This document shows, piece after piece, positions 10,285 to 21,294 of a stretch of 41,530 nt of DNA. A program made the translations under genes and the position numbers. Location: the NCBI RefSeq assembly GCF_012927045.1, contig NZ_JABBFW010000039.1, forward strand, positions 1-41,530. The letters are read 5' to 3'. This stretch comes from Azohydromonas caseinilytica (GTDB lineage: Bacteria; Pseudomonadota; Gammaproteobacteria; Burkholderiales; Burkholderiaceae_C). The notes below the pieces were generated by a model. It made no database searches and was not told the origin of the DNA. It saw only the letters and a program-made list of their open reading frames with translations. Each line of letters begins with the position of its first letter. Positions within the stretch are counted from its first letter, which is position 1.

Positions 10285-10401
10285 AATCCGGCCCGGCTGG
10301 GCAAATGCCATACCGCAACCCCTCACTGGAATAAGGGGCCGCAAATAACCAAATATTTCAACGACCCACTTTTTTTCATGGGCGCGCCACAATAAACGAC
10401 C

Positions 10402-10482
10402 TGACCCCGAGAATATCGAGGTCATTCCACCCGACCCGGCCGGGTGCATTACCGTAGCCATGGAAAACACCGGTTTTCCATG
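10402..10482. promoter_or_regulatory. Three dyads in the sulfatase 1 leader
   Basis: Three separate inverted repeats lie within 81 bases. 10402-10424: arms TGACCCCGA and TCGAGGTCA (one mismatch) around GAATA. 10434-10445: perfect 12-base palindrome ACCCGGCCGGGT. 10459-10482: 10-base perfect arms CATGGAAAAC / GTTTTCCATG around ACCG. No T-run follows any of them, so operators or leader structures are as likely as a terminator for the upstream gene. The sulfatase ATG is 62 bases after the last dyad. Confidence 0.55.
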
Positions 10483-10544
10483 AATTCCTGCTGCCAGTCC
10501 GGCGGCCGGGTATTGCCTTGCCCAAAATAGGAGGAGCGGCTGAC

Positions 10545-12008
10545 ATGGCATCCGTGAATATGTCCCGGCGGCGTCTGAGCCTGGCCCTGCCGTGCGGCCT
10601 GGCGGCACCGGCGCTGGCCGCACCGCCCGGCGGCCCCCGGCCCAACATCCTGTTCATCCAGGCCGACGACCTGGACTACGAGATCTTCAGCCACATGGTG
10701 AAGGTGCGGCAGCTCATCACCGAGCCCGGCATGGAGTTCGTCAAGCACTACTGCAGCCTGCCGCTGTGCGTGCCCTCGCGCGTCACGATGCTGCGCGGCC
10801 AGTACGCGCACAACACGCGCGTGATGGACAACCGCGACCCCTACGGCGGCTTCGACCGCTTTTTCCAGGACGGGCTGGAATCCTCGACCGTGGCCACCTG
10901 GCTGCAGGGCTCGGGTTATCGCACGGGGTACATGGGCAAATACCTCAACGGTTACCCGGGCGAGGCGGTATCGGCAGGGCTGACCTATATTCCGCCCGGC
11001 TGGACCGACTGGTTCGTTCCCAACGGCGGCGATGAATACCGCCAGCTCATCTACACCGTCAACGACAACGGCAACACGCTGAGCTTCAACGGCGACCCCA
11101 AGACGCATTTCCACGACGTGATGACGCAGCAGGCCGTGCGCTTCCTGCGCCAGGCGGCCAACGACCCGGTGAGCCGGCCCTTCTTCCTGTGCGTGAACCC
11201 CTACCTGCCGCACGGCCCGTCCATGGCGCCGGCGCGCTACCTGCAGCTGCTGCCCGACGTGCGGCTGCCGCGCCCGCCCAACTTCAACGAGCTCGACGTC
11301 AGCGACAAGCCGCGCTGGGTCAAGCAGCTGCCGCTGCTGGACGAGGCCACCATCGCGCAGATGGGGCGGCTCTACCGGCGCCGGCGCCAGTCGGCGCTGG
11401 CGCTGGACGACATGGCGCAGGCACTGGTGCAGGCGCTGCAGAGCACCGGCCAGCTGGACAACACCTACGTCTTCTTCACCTCGGACAACGGCCACTTCCA
11501 GGGCCAGCACCGCATCAAGGGCGACAAGAAGCGCGTCTACGACGAGAACCTGCGCGTGCCGCTGGTGCTGCGCGGGCCCGGCATCGCCGCCGGGCGCACG
11601 GTGAGCCACCTCACGGCCAACGTGGACCTTGCATCCACCATCGCCGCCATGGCCGGCGTCACCCCGCCCGGCTTCGTGGACGGGCGCTCGCTGAAGCCGC
11701 TGTTCCGTGGCCCGGGCCCGGCGCGCTGGCGCCAGACCCTGCTGCTGGAGTGCCAGCCGCCGGAGGTCAACAGCGTCTACCAGTCCTACGCCGGGCTGCG
11801 CACCACCGACGACCGCACCTTCGCGCTCTTCGCCTACGGCTTCGGCGAGTACTACGACATGCGCACCGACCCGTACCAGCTGGTCAACCGCCACGCCGCC
11901 CTGCCGCCCGAGGTCCGGACCGCGTTCCGCGTGCAGCTGCGCTCCATGCGCGACGCCGCCGGTGCGGCGCTGCGCCGCGCCGAGGAAACGATGGTGCCGC
12001 GGGCGTGA
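10545..12008 (+). CDS. Sulfatase 1, glucosamine-6-sulfatase (GNS)-like
   Basis: The 487-residue type I sulfatase hydrolyses sulfate esters using a formylglycine made from Cys75 in C-V-P-S-R. Metal-binding Asp41-Asp42 (Q-A-D-D) and the later S-D-N-G block are present, as is the K/R pair downstream of it (D-K-K-R). The blocks G-K-Y-L-N-G-Y, P-P-G-W and G-Q-L-D-N-T-Y are shared with animal N-acetylglucosamine-6-sulfatase, suggesting action on sulfated sugars (family inference; substrate unknown). The N terminus S-R-R-R-L-S-L, a short hydrophobic stretch and A-L-A look like a Tat signal. An AGGAGG sits 10 bases before ATG 10545. Two paralogs are at 14544 and 39566. No formylglycine-generating enzyme is in the window. 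Confidence 0.92.
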   Translation: MASVNMSRRRLSLALPCGLAAPALAAPPGGPRPNILFIQADDLDYEIFSHMVKVRQLITEPGMEFVKHYCSLPLCVPSRVTMLRGQYAHNTRVMDNRDPYGGFDRFFQDGLESSTVATWLQGSGYRTGYMGKYLNGYPGEAVSAGLTYIPPGWTDWFVPNGGDEYRQLIYTVNDNGNTLSFNGDPKTHFHDVMTQQAVRFLRQAANDPVSRPFFLCVNPYLPHGPSMAPARYLQLLPDVRLPRPPNFNELDVSDKPRWVKQLPLLDEATIAQMGRLYRRRRQSALALDDMAQALVQALQSTGQLDNTYVFFTSDNGHFQGQHRIKGDKKRVYDENLRVPLVLRGPGIAAGRTVSHLTANVDLASTIAAMAGVTPPGFVDGRSLKPLFRGPGPARWRQTLLLECQPPEVNSVYQSYAGLRTTDDRTFALFAYGFGEYYDMRTDPYQLVNRHAALPPEVRTAFRVQLRSMRDAAGAALRRAEETMVPRA

Positions 12009-12127
12009 TCAAGCCGCACCGCACCATTCCAGGTTCAAGTCGGAAGTGAAAGATCACCGTTTGCCCCGAGCTTGGCGAAGGGCTCCGCCCGAACGGGTTT
12101 TCTTTCAGTGTCAGCGAAGCGCTGGCA

Positions 12128-14269
<2,142 letters not shown>

Positions 14270-14509
14270 GGTCTCCCCAGGGTGTTGATCGAGCGCCGTG
14301 GGCAAACGGCGTACCGACCCCGCCGCCGGCGTCCGGACACTTTTCGCACAGGAGATTGCAGAGCATTGCCGATATTTCAATTACGGCCATATCCTGCTCA
14401 TCCGGATAACACCCCCAAATTACGATCAATGAAATAGCAACGCCGGCATGCCACGTATTCCGTATGCGTTGGGGGCAAAGCTGCCTATATTTGCCGCCTC
14501 ATATCCTTT

Positions 14510-14527
14510 GGGCTGATTTTCCAGCCC
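14510..14527 (+). promoter_or_regulatory. Hairpin in the sulfatase 2 leader
   Basis: GGGCTG and CAGCCC (14510-14515, 14522-14527) pair around a 6-nt loop, ending 3-4 bases before the strong Shine-Dalgarno AAGGAGG of the sulfatase. It could affect ribosome access. The 274-bp divergent region 14270-14543 around it is AT-richer than the genes, particularly 14360-14440. Confidence 0.4.
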
Positions 14528-14543
14528 GGAAAGGAGGAGCCGC

Positions 14544-16004
14544 ATGAAGACGCCCGTCAATATCCGCCGGCGGCGCCTGACGCTGGCGATGTCGGCCAGC
14601 CTGGCCGCGCCGGTGCGGGCCGCGCCGCTCGGCGCCGCACGCCCGAACATCCTGTTCATCGCCGTCGATGACCTGGACTACGGTATCTACCGCTTCATGG
14701 GCAAGCTGCGCCGGCTGGTGCGCGAGCCCGGCCTGGAGCTGGGCAGCCACTTCATCAACCTGACGCTGTGCGCGCCGTCGCGGGCCACCATGCTGCGCGG
14801 GCAGTTCGCCCACAACACGCGCAATACCGACAACCTCATGCCCTGGGGCGGTTTCGAGAAATTCTTCAAGGACGGACTGGAAAGCTCGACTTTCGCCACC
14901 TGGCTGCAATCCGCGGGCTACCGCACCGGCCTGGTGGGCAAGTACCTCAACAATTACCCCTCGGTGGATTCCGGTGCGAATTACGTCCCGCCCGGCTGGG
15001 ACACCTGGTTTTCACCCAACGGCGGAGGCTCTTACGGCCAGTATTGGTACAGCGTCAATGACGACGGCAGCACGCGCCATTTCGGCGGCGCGCCGCAGGA
15101 CCATTTCCAGAACGTGCTGCTGCGCCGGGCCCAGGCCTTCCTGCGCTCTGCGGCCGCCGACCCGCCGGCGCGGCCCTTCCTGCTGTGGGTGGCGCCCTAC
15201 CTGCCGCACAAGCCGTACCGGGCGCCCGTGCCCTACCTGGAGCTGTTTCCCGGCCTGCGCGCGCCGCGCCCGCCCTCGTTCAACGAGGCCGACGTCAGCG
15301 ACAAGCCGGCCTGGCTGCGCGCGCTGCCCCGGCTGGACGCCGCCGCCATCCGGCAGGTGGAAGAGACCTACCGCAAGCGCCGCCAGTGCGCGGCGGCGCT
15401 GGACGACATGGTGGAGGGGCTGGTGAGTACGCTGGCCGAAACCGGGCAACTGGACGACACCTACGTGCTGTTCAGCTCCGACAACGGTTTCTTCCACGGC
15501 GAACACCGCATTCCCGAGGACAAGCGCCGCGCCTACGAGGAGGCGATCCGCGTGCCGCTGGTGATCCGCGGCCCCGGCATCCCGGCCGGGCGCACGGTGT
15601 ACCGGCTCACTGGCAACGTGGATTTCGCGCCCACTTTCGCCGAGCTGGCCGGCATCACGCCGCCGGCCTTCGTGGACGGGCGCTCGCTGGTGCCGCTGTT
15701 CAGCGGCATGCCGCCCTGGCGCTGGCGCCGTGCCTACCTGCTGGAGAGCCAGCCCGCCGAGGCGACCGACGCGGAGCGCGCCTACGCCGGGCTGCGCACC
15801 AACAGCCGCCAGACCTTCGTGCTCTACGACAACGGCGACGCCGAGTACTACGACATGCGCACCGACCCCTGGCAGCTCCAGAACCGCTACGCCGACATGC
15901 CCGAGGCGCTCAAGGGCAGCCTCACGGCCCGGCTGCGCGCGCTGCAGGGGAGCGGTGGCGCGGCGCTGCGGCGGGCCGAGGAACAGGTGTTCGGCGGGCA
16001 GTGA
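14544..16004 (+). CDS. Sulfatase 2, glucosamine-6-sulfatase (GNS)-like
   Basis: The 486-residue paralog of the genes at 10545 and 39566 shares the same blocks in the same order: Asp-Asp at 42-43 (A-V-D-D), formylglycine site Cys76 in C-A-P-S-R, G-K-Y-L-N, P-P-G-W, S-D-N-G with H-G-E-H, and D-K-R-R-A-Y-E-E. The N terminus carries four Arg followed by L-T-L and a hydrophobic run to A-R/A, again a Tat-like signal, so it should act in the periplasm or outside. The AAGGAGG before ATG 14544 is very strong. The C-terminal third (A-Y-A-G-L-R-T, Y-Y-D-M-R-T-D-P) is nearly colinear with sulfatase 1, pointing to gene duplication, with glgX now between the copies. The sugar substrate is unknown. Confidence 0.92.
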   Translation: MKTPVNIRRRRLTLAMSASLAAPVRAAPLGAARPNILFIAVDDLDYGIYRFMGKLRRLVREPGLELGSHFINLTLCAPSRATMLRGQFAHNTRNTDNLMPWGGFEKFFKDGLESSTFATWLQSAGYRTGLVGKYLNNYPSVDSGANYVPPGWDTWFSPNGGGSYGQYWYSVNDDGSTRHFGGAPQDHFQNVLLRRAQAFLRSAAADPPARPFLLWVAPYLPHKPYRAPVPYLELFPGLRAPRPPSFNEADVSDKPAWLRALPRLDAAAIRQVEETYRKRRQCAAALDDMVEGLVSTLAETGQLDDTYVLFSSDNGFFHGEHRIPEDKRRAYEEAIRVPLVIRGPGIPAGRTVYRLTGNVDFAPTFAELAGITPPAFVDGRSLVPLFSGMPPWRWRRAYLLESQPAEATDAERAYAGLRTNSRQTFVLYDNGDAEYYDMRTDPWQLQNRYADMPEALKGSLTARLRALQGSGGAALRRAEEQVFGGQ

Positions 16005-16044
16005 GGCGGGCGGCGCCCGGCGCAGGGCCCCGCGCCGCCACGGT

Positions 16045-17127
16045 TCACGGGTACCCCGGCTGCGCCTCCAGGTGCGTGGTGCGCCGCAGGATGTCGAGCA
16101 TGGCCTCGGCGAAGGGCTCCGGGTCGGTGAAGAAGGCGAAGTGGCCTGCGTCCTTGAGCACGTAGGACTGTTTCATGGGCGCCTGCAGCCGGCCGGTGTA
16201 CTCGTCCACCAGCGCCAGCGGCGTGACCGGGTCCTTGTCGCCCGAGATGAAGAACACCGGCACCTCGAAGCCCTCGGGTGCCGGCGCCTTGAGCTGCCAG
16301 AAGCGCGTCCCTTCGCCCGCGGCCAGCCGCTCCAGCGCCGAGGACAGGCCCTGCACGTAATGCAGCACGTCGGGCAGCGAGTATTCGGGGCTGCGCAGCA
16401 GCGTCGGCAGCAGCGACCAGGGCGAGGAGGCGTCGTCCAGCATCAGGCGGTATTTCCACAGCGCGCCGTACTTGAGGCGCAGGCCCGCGGCGGCGTCGGC
16501 ATAGGGCGGCGGGCCCAGCTCCTCCAGGGCGTCCAGCATTCTGTCGTCGCCCTGGGCGCGGGCGCGGTCCAGGGCGAGCTCGTGCGACAGCTGCTCCTGC
16601 TGCTGCAGGTCGATGATCTGCCCGGTGCCGATGTAGGCGTACAGGTTTTCCGGATGCTTGCGCGCCTCGGCCAGGCCGAGATGGCTGCCCCAGGAGTGGC
16701 CCAGCAGGTAGATGCCCTCGCGCTCGAAGCGCTTGAGCAGCCACAGCACCATCTCGTGCGTGTCGGCCTGCAGGCGCTCCAGGGTCATGGTGTCCGGCGG
16801 CGTGTCCGCGTAGGACTTGCCGCTGCCGCGCTGGTCCCACTGCACCACGACGAAATGCTTCTCCAGCTCGCGCTGGTAGGCGTGAGCCAGGCCCATGCTC
16901 GGGTCGCCCGGACCGCCATGCAGCACCAGCAGCACCGGGTTGAGCACATGCTCGCCGCGCATCAGCACCCACTGCCGCATGCCGCCGATGTCCACCGGCT
17001 CCAGCACGGCGATGCTCTCGTTGTCGGGCTGGCCGATCAGCTCCTTGTAGGGCTCGGTGCGGGACGTGCAGGCCTGCAGCAGCAACAGCAGCGGGGCGAA
17101 AAACCAGAGCAGCAGGAACGGCCTCAT
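16045..17127 (-). CDS. Alpha/beta hydrolase lipoprotein, S33 (prolyl iminopeptidase) family
   Basis: The 360-residue product starts with a hydrophobic signal ending in a lipobox (L-Q-A-C near residue 20), so it is probably anchored in the envelope. The core is an alpha/beta hydrolase of the S33 family: oxyanion motif H-G-G-P-G near 90, W-D-Q-R-G-S-G-K-S near 118, nucleophile Ser in G-H-S-W-G-S near 165, Asp in S-G-D-K-D-P-V near 296 and His in D-A-G-H-F-A-F near 330. Family members remove N-terminal proline or act as esterases; which applies is open. Most S33 prolyl aminopeptidases are cytoplasmic, so the lipoprotein signal is a departure. It converges on sulfatase 2 with a 40-base gap. Confidence 0.9.
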   Translation of the reverse strand: MRPFLLLWFFAPLLLLLQACTSRTEPYKELIGQPDNESIAVLEPVDIGGMRQWVLMRGEHVLNPVLLVLHGGPGDPSMGLAHAYQRELEKHFVVVQWDQRGSGKSYADTPPDTMTLERLQADTHEMVLWLLKRFEREGIYLLGHSWGSHLGLAEARKHPENLYAYIGTGQIIDLQQQEQLSHELALDRARAQGDDRMLDALEELGPPPYADAAAGLRLKYGALWKYRLMLDDASSPWSLLPTLLRSPEYSLPDVLHYVQGLSSALERLAAGEGTRFWQLKAPAPEGFEVPVFFISGDKDPVTPLALVDEYTGRLQAPMKQSYVLKDAGHFAFFTDPEPFAEAMLDILRRTTHLEAQPGYP

Positions 17128-17286
17128 GGCACGGTGGGGAATTTCAATCCAGGCGGGGGCCCGAATTGTAGGAAGCGCTTTTCAGCCGCCGCCGCGCCAG
17201 GCTTTGCCCAAACTTGCCGCCGGCCTGACTTATTGCCGCCGCCCCTGAGCCATATCAAGCCCGGGACATATATGCGTTTTGCGTCC

Positions 17287-18633
17287 TCATTGCACGATGC
17301 GCACGTTGGCCGTGGCCGGCGAGGTGGTGCCGCGGTTCTGCAGGCCGATGATCTGCGTGAGCAGCGACAGCACGTGCACCGTGCGGTTGTCCAGCGCATA
17401 GCGGGGCACATGGTAGGTGTCGCCCTGGTACTCGAAGCTGAACACCGAGCGCGCCGGCGCCGCCAGCGGCATGTCGAACAGCACGAAATCCGCGTCCCGG
17501 CTCACCGAGCCCGGGAACAGCAGCGCCCGCCCGCTCTCGTTCTGCTGCCGCACCAGCTCGCCCAGGTAATAGACCATGGCCTCGGGCGAGCGCAGCACCA
17601 GCCGGGCATTGACCTTGTCGGCGGCGGTGGGCGCTCCAGCGGCAGGCGCAGACGGCACCGGGGCGCCGGCCCGGGTCGTGGCGCCCTGGGCCTCGCCCGC
17701 CTCGGGCCGGTCCACGCCGGCGCGGCTGGTGGCGACCATGGAGGAAACGACGCGAGACTGGTCCTGCGCGGCGCCGGTGCGGAACTTGTACTGGTCGCAG
17801 CTGGTGCTGCCCGGCTTGTTGACCATGGTCAGGCTCAAGTCGCCGTTGTCCGCCGCCAGCTGGAAACCGCCGGCCGCGTCCTTTTCGGCGGTGACGATCT
17901 TTCCTTGCGCCACCGGCACCAGCCCGGCGGTCCTGGCCGCCGCGGCGCCGACCGGATCGCTGAGCTGGGCGCCAGCCAGCACGCCGGTGTAATAGACGAA
18001 TTCCCCGGTGGGCGTGCCGTCGATTTCACAATGGAACAGCGTGGCGACGAGCTCGCGGAAGCGGTCGAATTCCGCACCGCCGCCGGGCGAATTGCGCACC
18101 CGCTCCTTCAATTGGTTGTTCTCGTCGAAAAACTCGATGGACTGCACGAACAGCGGCAGCAGCACGGCCATGGGCCAGCCCTGGTCCAGGTAATAGAGCA
18201 GCAGCGCGGATTTCAAGGGCGTGGTGATGCCGCGGAAGAAATCCTGCTCGTTCAGCACCGTGACATCGACATTCTGCGAGGCATTGAGCGAGGGCCGCAG
18301 CGTCAGCGTATTGGCTGCGTCCGCGCCCAGCGCAAACTCGGCACCGATGCCCGGAATACCCAGCCCGAAGCCATAAGGCGCCGAGCGCAGCGCCGAGATT
18401 TGCGTGAAATGCATGGGCATGCGGTGCACGGCGCGGGCCACGTTGAGGGCCAGGAGCTTGTTGTGAGCTTCCTCCTGCACGAGATTGGCCGAAACGGCGC
18501 TCTGCACCAGCGGCGCGGTGGTGCAACCCGTGAACATCGCACAGGCGGCCAGTGCGGCCAGCGCGCCGGCATGGCAGCGCCAACCGCGGCGGTTATTCTG
18601 GAAAGCCAAGGAAGGAATGGGGTTCTGCGCCAT
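17287..18633 (-). CDS. Hypothetical lipoprotein, about 448 residues
   Basis: I chose ATG 18633 because it puts a basic region, a hydrophobic Ala-rich stretch and a lipobox (F-T-G-C near residue 37) at the N terminus; an upstream in-frame start at 18840 would bury that signal. The mature protein has no recognisable catalytic motif. It is mostly soluble, with a Pro/Ala-rich low-complexity segment around residues 315-340 (T-T-R-A-G-A-P-V-P-S) separating two parts. The C-terminal part has the blocks R-S-P-E-A-M-V-Y-Y-L-G-E-L and V-L-S-L-L-T-Q-I-I-G-L, suggesting a conserved domain I cannot name. It stands alone, divergent from the unknown gene at 18824. Confidence 0.78.
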   Translation of the reverse strand: MAQNPIPSLAFQNNRRGWRCHAGALAALAACAMFTGCTTAPLVQSAVSANLVQEEAHNKLLALNVARAVHRMPMHFTQISALRSAPYGFGLGIPGIGAEFALGADAANTLTLRPSLNASQNVDVTVLNEQDFFRGITTPLKSALLLYYLDQGWPMAVLLPLFVQSIEFFDENNQLKERVRNSPGGGAEFDRFRELVATLFHCEIDGTPTGEFVYYTGVLAGAQLSDPVGAAAARTAGLVPVAQGKIVTAEKDAAGGFQLAADNGDLSLTMVNKPGSTSCDQYKFRTGAAQDQSRVVSSMVATSRAGVDRPEAGEAQGATTRAGAPVPSAPAAGAPTAADKVNARLVLRSPEAMVYYLGELVRQQNESGRALLFPGSVSRDADFVLFDMPLAAPARSVFSFEYQGDTYHVPRYALDNRTVHVLSLLTQIIGLQNRGTTSPATANVRIVQ

Positions 18634-18823
18634 CGAAAAGTCTGCCGGAATTTCAAAACGCGGCCGCCCTGGCTCATTTGCTCCAAGGCGGCTGCCGCAA
18701 CCCTGAAACCAGGGCAGGGTCCAGGGGCAGCTTTCGTGCCTCCCCGGCGCTGGTGGAATGAGCCGTGAATTTGGAGCGGGGCGGTCTTCGAGAGGCGTGG
18801 AATATTCTTGATCGAATGCCACC

Positions 18824-19513
18824 ATGGGAAAGCGATCCAAGATGATCGATATGGCAATGATTCAAAACCTTGAGCTGGCGCTGGACCAGGAGCCGCCCGC
18901 TTTCTTGAGCCGTTTGCTTGCCTTCATCCAGGACTACGGCATCGAGGATATGCCAGTGCTCGTCTGGCAATGCCGCCCCTGCGAGGAGGCCGAGATCGAG
19001 GTGCTGGGGCCGCCTTTTCTGGACGTCCTGCCAAGCGGCGCGGTGGCCAGCACCCGTACCGAGGGCTGGTGCGGTTTCCGTTCCACGCACAAGCCCGTAC
19101 CGGTATTTGCCGGGCTGAGCTCGGCCGAACCGGCCGGCGCGCCCGGATGGGCCTCCGAGCTGCATACCGACGGACATTTGATCGCTGGCCTGTGGGATTT
19201 TTCCCACGCCTCACCCGCGCCGGGCCACGGGCACTGCATCACCGGTTCTCATGCCGAGGCTTTTCTGGATTTCGCCCAATTTGCCGAACGCGTGGCCCGG
19301 CTGGTGGCGCCGCAGGGGCGATTCCAGATGACGGCCACGCTGGTCCACGCCGCCAATCTGCGCTTCCGATGGAGTGATGAAATCCAGCATCCGGCGCCGC
19401 GACAGGTTCTGCGCGAGGTGCTGCAGTGGCGGGTGCGCAGCGGCCCGGTCAGTGAATTGCGCGCCATCGGCGCGCGCATGGCCAACGATTTCAGACGCGC
19501 TTACGGCATTTAG
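18824..19513 (+). CDS. Hypothetical cytoplasmic protein, 229 residues
   Basis: This is a soluble protein without signal peptide or membrane segment, rich in aromatic, His and Trp residues, consistent with a folded domain. Notable pieces are C-R-P-C near residue 50, S-E-L-H-T-D-G-H near 110 and G-H-G-H-C-I-T near 133, which contain several His and Cys and might bind a metal, though no known motif fits. Translation may start at ATG 18824 or at ATG 18842; neither has a strong ribosome-binding site. Codon and residue use look like real coding sequence and the opposite strand here is poor. It converges on the flavoprotein gene at 19539 with a 25-base gap. No function is assigned. Confidence 0.68.
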   Translation: MGKRSKMIDMAMIQNLELALDQEPPAFLSRLLAFIQDYGIEDMPVLVWQCRPCEEAEIEVLGPPFLDVLPSGAVASTRTEGWCGFRSTHKPVPVFAGLSSAEPAGAPGWASELHTDGHLIAGLWDFSHASPAPGHGHCITGSHAEAFLDFAQFAERVARLVAPQGRFQMTATLVHAANLRFRWSDEIQHPAPRQVLREVLQWRVRSGPVSELRAIGARMANDFRRAYGI

Positions 19514-19538
19514 CCACGCAGCCACCTGAATATTCCCT

Positions 19539-19988
19539 TCAGCCGGCCTGGCGCGGCGCGCCCTCGCGCCCGCTCATTTTCCCAGGCCCGATGCGCAGCC
19601 AGATCAGCGCGCCGGCCCGGATGCGCGCCTCATACTGCCTGGCCGCCCAATCCGGCATGTCGGCGAAGCGGCTGAAAAACAGCGGGCTGACGGTGGCGAT
19701 TTCTGTAGCATCGCTGACGAATTCCACCGTTCCCTCGCCCGTCACACTCGTCCAGTCAAAGGCGTCGCGCGTGGCCGAATCGTCCACCTGGAAAGCCACG
19801 CGTGGATTGCGCTGCAGCATGCGTGTTTTCCTGCCGCGGATGGTGGCGCAATAGATTGCCCCGTCGTGCCAGACATAACCCAGGGGCAGCAGATAACGCT
19901 CGCCGTCGGCGTCCATGGCGAGGCGCAGGATGCGCTCGCGGCGGAGGAATTGCTCGACTTCCGCTGGAGACAGGGCAGCGAGATCCAT
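19539..19988 (-). CDS. Pyridoxamine 5'-phosphate oxidase-like flavin-binding protein
   Basis: The 149-residue product has the split-barrel flavin-binding fold of the PPOX/FMN-binding family: an N-terminal helix (S-P-A-E-V-E-Q-F-L), then L-A-M-D-A-D-G-E-R-Y-L-L-P-L-G-Y-V-W, A-I-Y-C-A-T, R-K-T-R-M-L-Q-R-N-P-R-V-A-F-Q-V-D and a V-T-G-E-G-T-V-E-F strand. Members include small flavoreductases, heme-degrading proteins and F420- or FMN-dependent enzymes; the precise role cannot be told. It ends with a basic Gly-rich tail. It is monocistronic on the minus strand, with a 296-bp gap to the DUF3606 gene that contains both promoters and no other gene that I can see. Confidence 0.85.
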   Translation of the reverse strand: MDLAALSPAEVEQFLRRERILRLAMDADGERYLLPLGYVWHDGAIYCATIRGRKTRMLQRNPRVAFQVDDSATRDAFDWTSVTGEGTVEFVSDATEIATVSPLFFSRFADMPDWAARQYEARIRAGALIWLRIGPGKMSGREGAPRQAG

Positions 19989-20284
19989 GGGTTTTCTCCA
20001 TCAAGGCGACTACCGCTTCGGCAACCGCTGCTCCCGACAATCACCAGGCACGCTCCCAGCTCGGGATACCGCGCGTCGTCCGCTGGCCGGGAAAATCAAG
20101 GGTGCCGATCCAGTCGGTGGTCCATCGCGGGCGGTTTCCTGCAACGCTGACAAAGCGAATCTCGACCGCCTGGATACCGGCCCGCGTCGCCCGGTCCGGG
20201 CTTCGACCCGGAAAACCCCTGTCACTTGCGCAGGAACCGCAGTTGCCAGTTCCGCGCACCACTTCATTCCCAAGGAGAAACGCC

Positions 20285-20494
20285 ATGACGCAGGAAACCC
20301 AGGCCGCGCACGACTCCGGCTCGCAGGAAGAGATCAACGTGCAGGACGCGGCCTCGGTGGCGCGCTGGAGCCAGGCGCTGGGCACCACCGACGAGGCGCT
20401 GATTGCCGCCACGCAGGCGGTGGGCACGCGCATCGACCGCATCAAGGACTACCTTGGCGCGGGCGGCATGGCGGGCGACCAGGCGGACGCCTGA
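20285..20494 (+). CDS. DUF3606 family protein
   Basis: The 69-residue product follows an excellent ribosome-binding site (AAGGAGA 6-7 bases before ATG). After a hydrophilic N terminus the core I-N-V-Q-D-A-A-S-V-A-R-W-S-Q-A-L-G-T-T-D-E-A-L-style segment and V-G-T-R-I-D-R-I-K-D-Y-L match DUF3606, small proteins of proteobacteria in which a short helical pair precedes K-x-Y-L-G. Their role is unknown. The protein is acidic and soluble. It is monocistronic, followed by a GC-rich hairpin and convergent with the lytic transglycosylase gene. Confidence 0.85.
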   Translation: MTQETQAAHDSGSQEEINVQDAASVARWSQALGTTDEALIAATQAVGTRIDRIKDYLGAGGMAGDQADA

Positions 20495-20502
20495 AGGCCG
20501 CA

Positions 20503-20532
20503 CGGCGCGGGGCCGTCCGGGCCGCCGCGCCG
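20503..20532 (+). terminator. Probable terminator of the DUF3606 gene
   Basis: Arms CGGCGCGG (20503-20510) and CCGCGCCG (20525-20532) pair perfectly; a short T-run (GTTTC) follows. It starts 8 bases after the stop codon. The loop is long (14 nt), so strength is uncertain. Confidence 0.55.
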
Positions 20533-20607
20533 GTTTCAGACGGCCCATGGGCCGGCACCAACTGCAATCAGGACGGCGCTGACTGGGAGCGCCGTGCCGG
20601 CGAAGGG

Positions 20608-21294
20608 TCAGGCGTTCGCGCCACGCTCCTCATCGGCCTTCTGCCGCACGCGCTCGAAGGCGTCTTGCTCGCGCATCACCTTCTCCATGTAGCGGCCGGC
20701 GCGGCCCGAGTACTTCTGCAGCGCGCGCGGCAAGTTCGACTCGGTGTCGATGTACTCGGCCAGGATGCGCGTGCCGACCTCGATGTTGGTCTCGGGATGG
20801 AACAGCGAAGCTTCGGCCGTGACGGCGCGGGCTTCCTGGAGCTTGTCCATGTGGAAGCGCGGCACCACCTGCATCAGTCCCTGCGCGCCGTAACCGCTGG
20901 TAGCCCGCGGGTTGAAGGTCGATTCGCGCGAGATGATGGCCAGCAGCAGCGTGGGCGAGAGCTGGTAGCGCGCGCTGGCGGCATAGGCCGCGTTGACGAT
21001 ACGCGCAGCCAGGGCCTTGGTGGTGTTGTATTCGGCGGTGATGAAGCGCACCAGGGCGCTCTTTTCCTTCACCTCCGTCACCTCGGCGCTCACCCGCTGG
21101 GGCGCGGGAGCCGCCTCGGGCAGAACCTGCGCGGCAGGCGCGTTGGCGGCGGCCAGCGCGGGCTGGACCAGCGCTTGCGGCACGGCCGCGGCTTGTTCGT
21201 CTACAGGGCTGCAGGCGCTGCAAGGCAGCGCGATAAATCCCATGGCAGCCAGAAGCGCGGCACATCGTCGGCGCGGTGCGACCGTGTTCAGCAT
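20608..21294 (-). CDS. Lytic transglycosylase (SLT domain)
   Basis: The 228-residue protein cleaves peptidoglycan glycan strands in the periplasm, forming 1,6-anhydro-muropeptides. ATG 21294 is preceded by AAGGA and gives a signal sequence with three Arg, a hydrophobic run and C-S-A-C, which may be a lipobox. A Pro/Ala-rich linker leads to the SLT domain (about residues 105-200), with catalytic Glu in I-S-R-E-S-T-F-N-P-R-A-T-S near 133 and the G-A-Q-G-L-M-Q-V-V-P motif just after it. The C-terminal Y-S-G-R-A-G-R-Y helix is typical. It is shorter than Slt70 and close to MltC/E-type or secretion-associated transglycosylases; no secretion system is nearby, so a housekeeping role is likely. Confidence 0.92.
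   Translation of the reverse strand: MLNTVAPRRRCAALLAAMGFIALPCSACSPVDEQAAAVPQALVQPALAAANAPAAQVLPEAAPAPQRVSAEVTEVKEKSALVRFITAEYNTTKALAARIVNAAYAASARYQLSPTLLLAIISRESTFNPRATSGYGAQGLMQVVPRFHMDKLQEARAVTAEASLFHPETNIEVGTRILAEYIDTESNLPRALQKYSGRAGRYMEKVMREQDAFERVRQKADEERGANA

Noticed and set aside
12084-12124. Terminator pair between sulfatase 1 and glgX
   Set aside because: The CCCG/CGGG stem before TTTTCTTT has an impossible 2-base loop, and the CAGCG/CGCTG stem at 12112-12124 has no T-run; neither is convincing alone.
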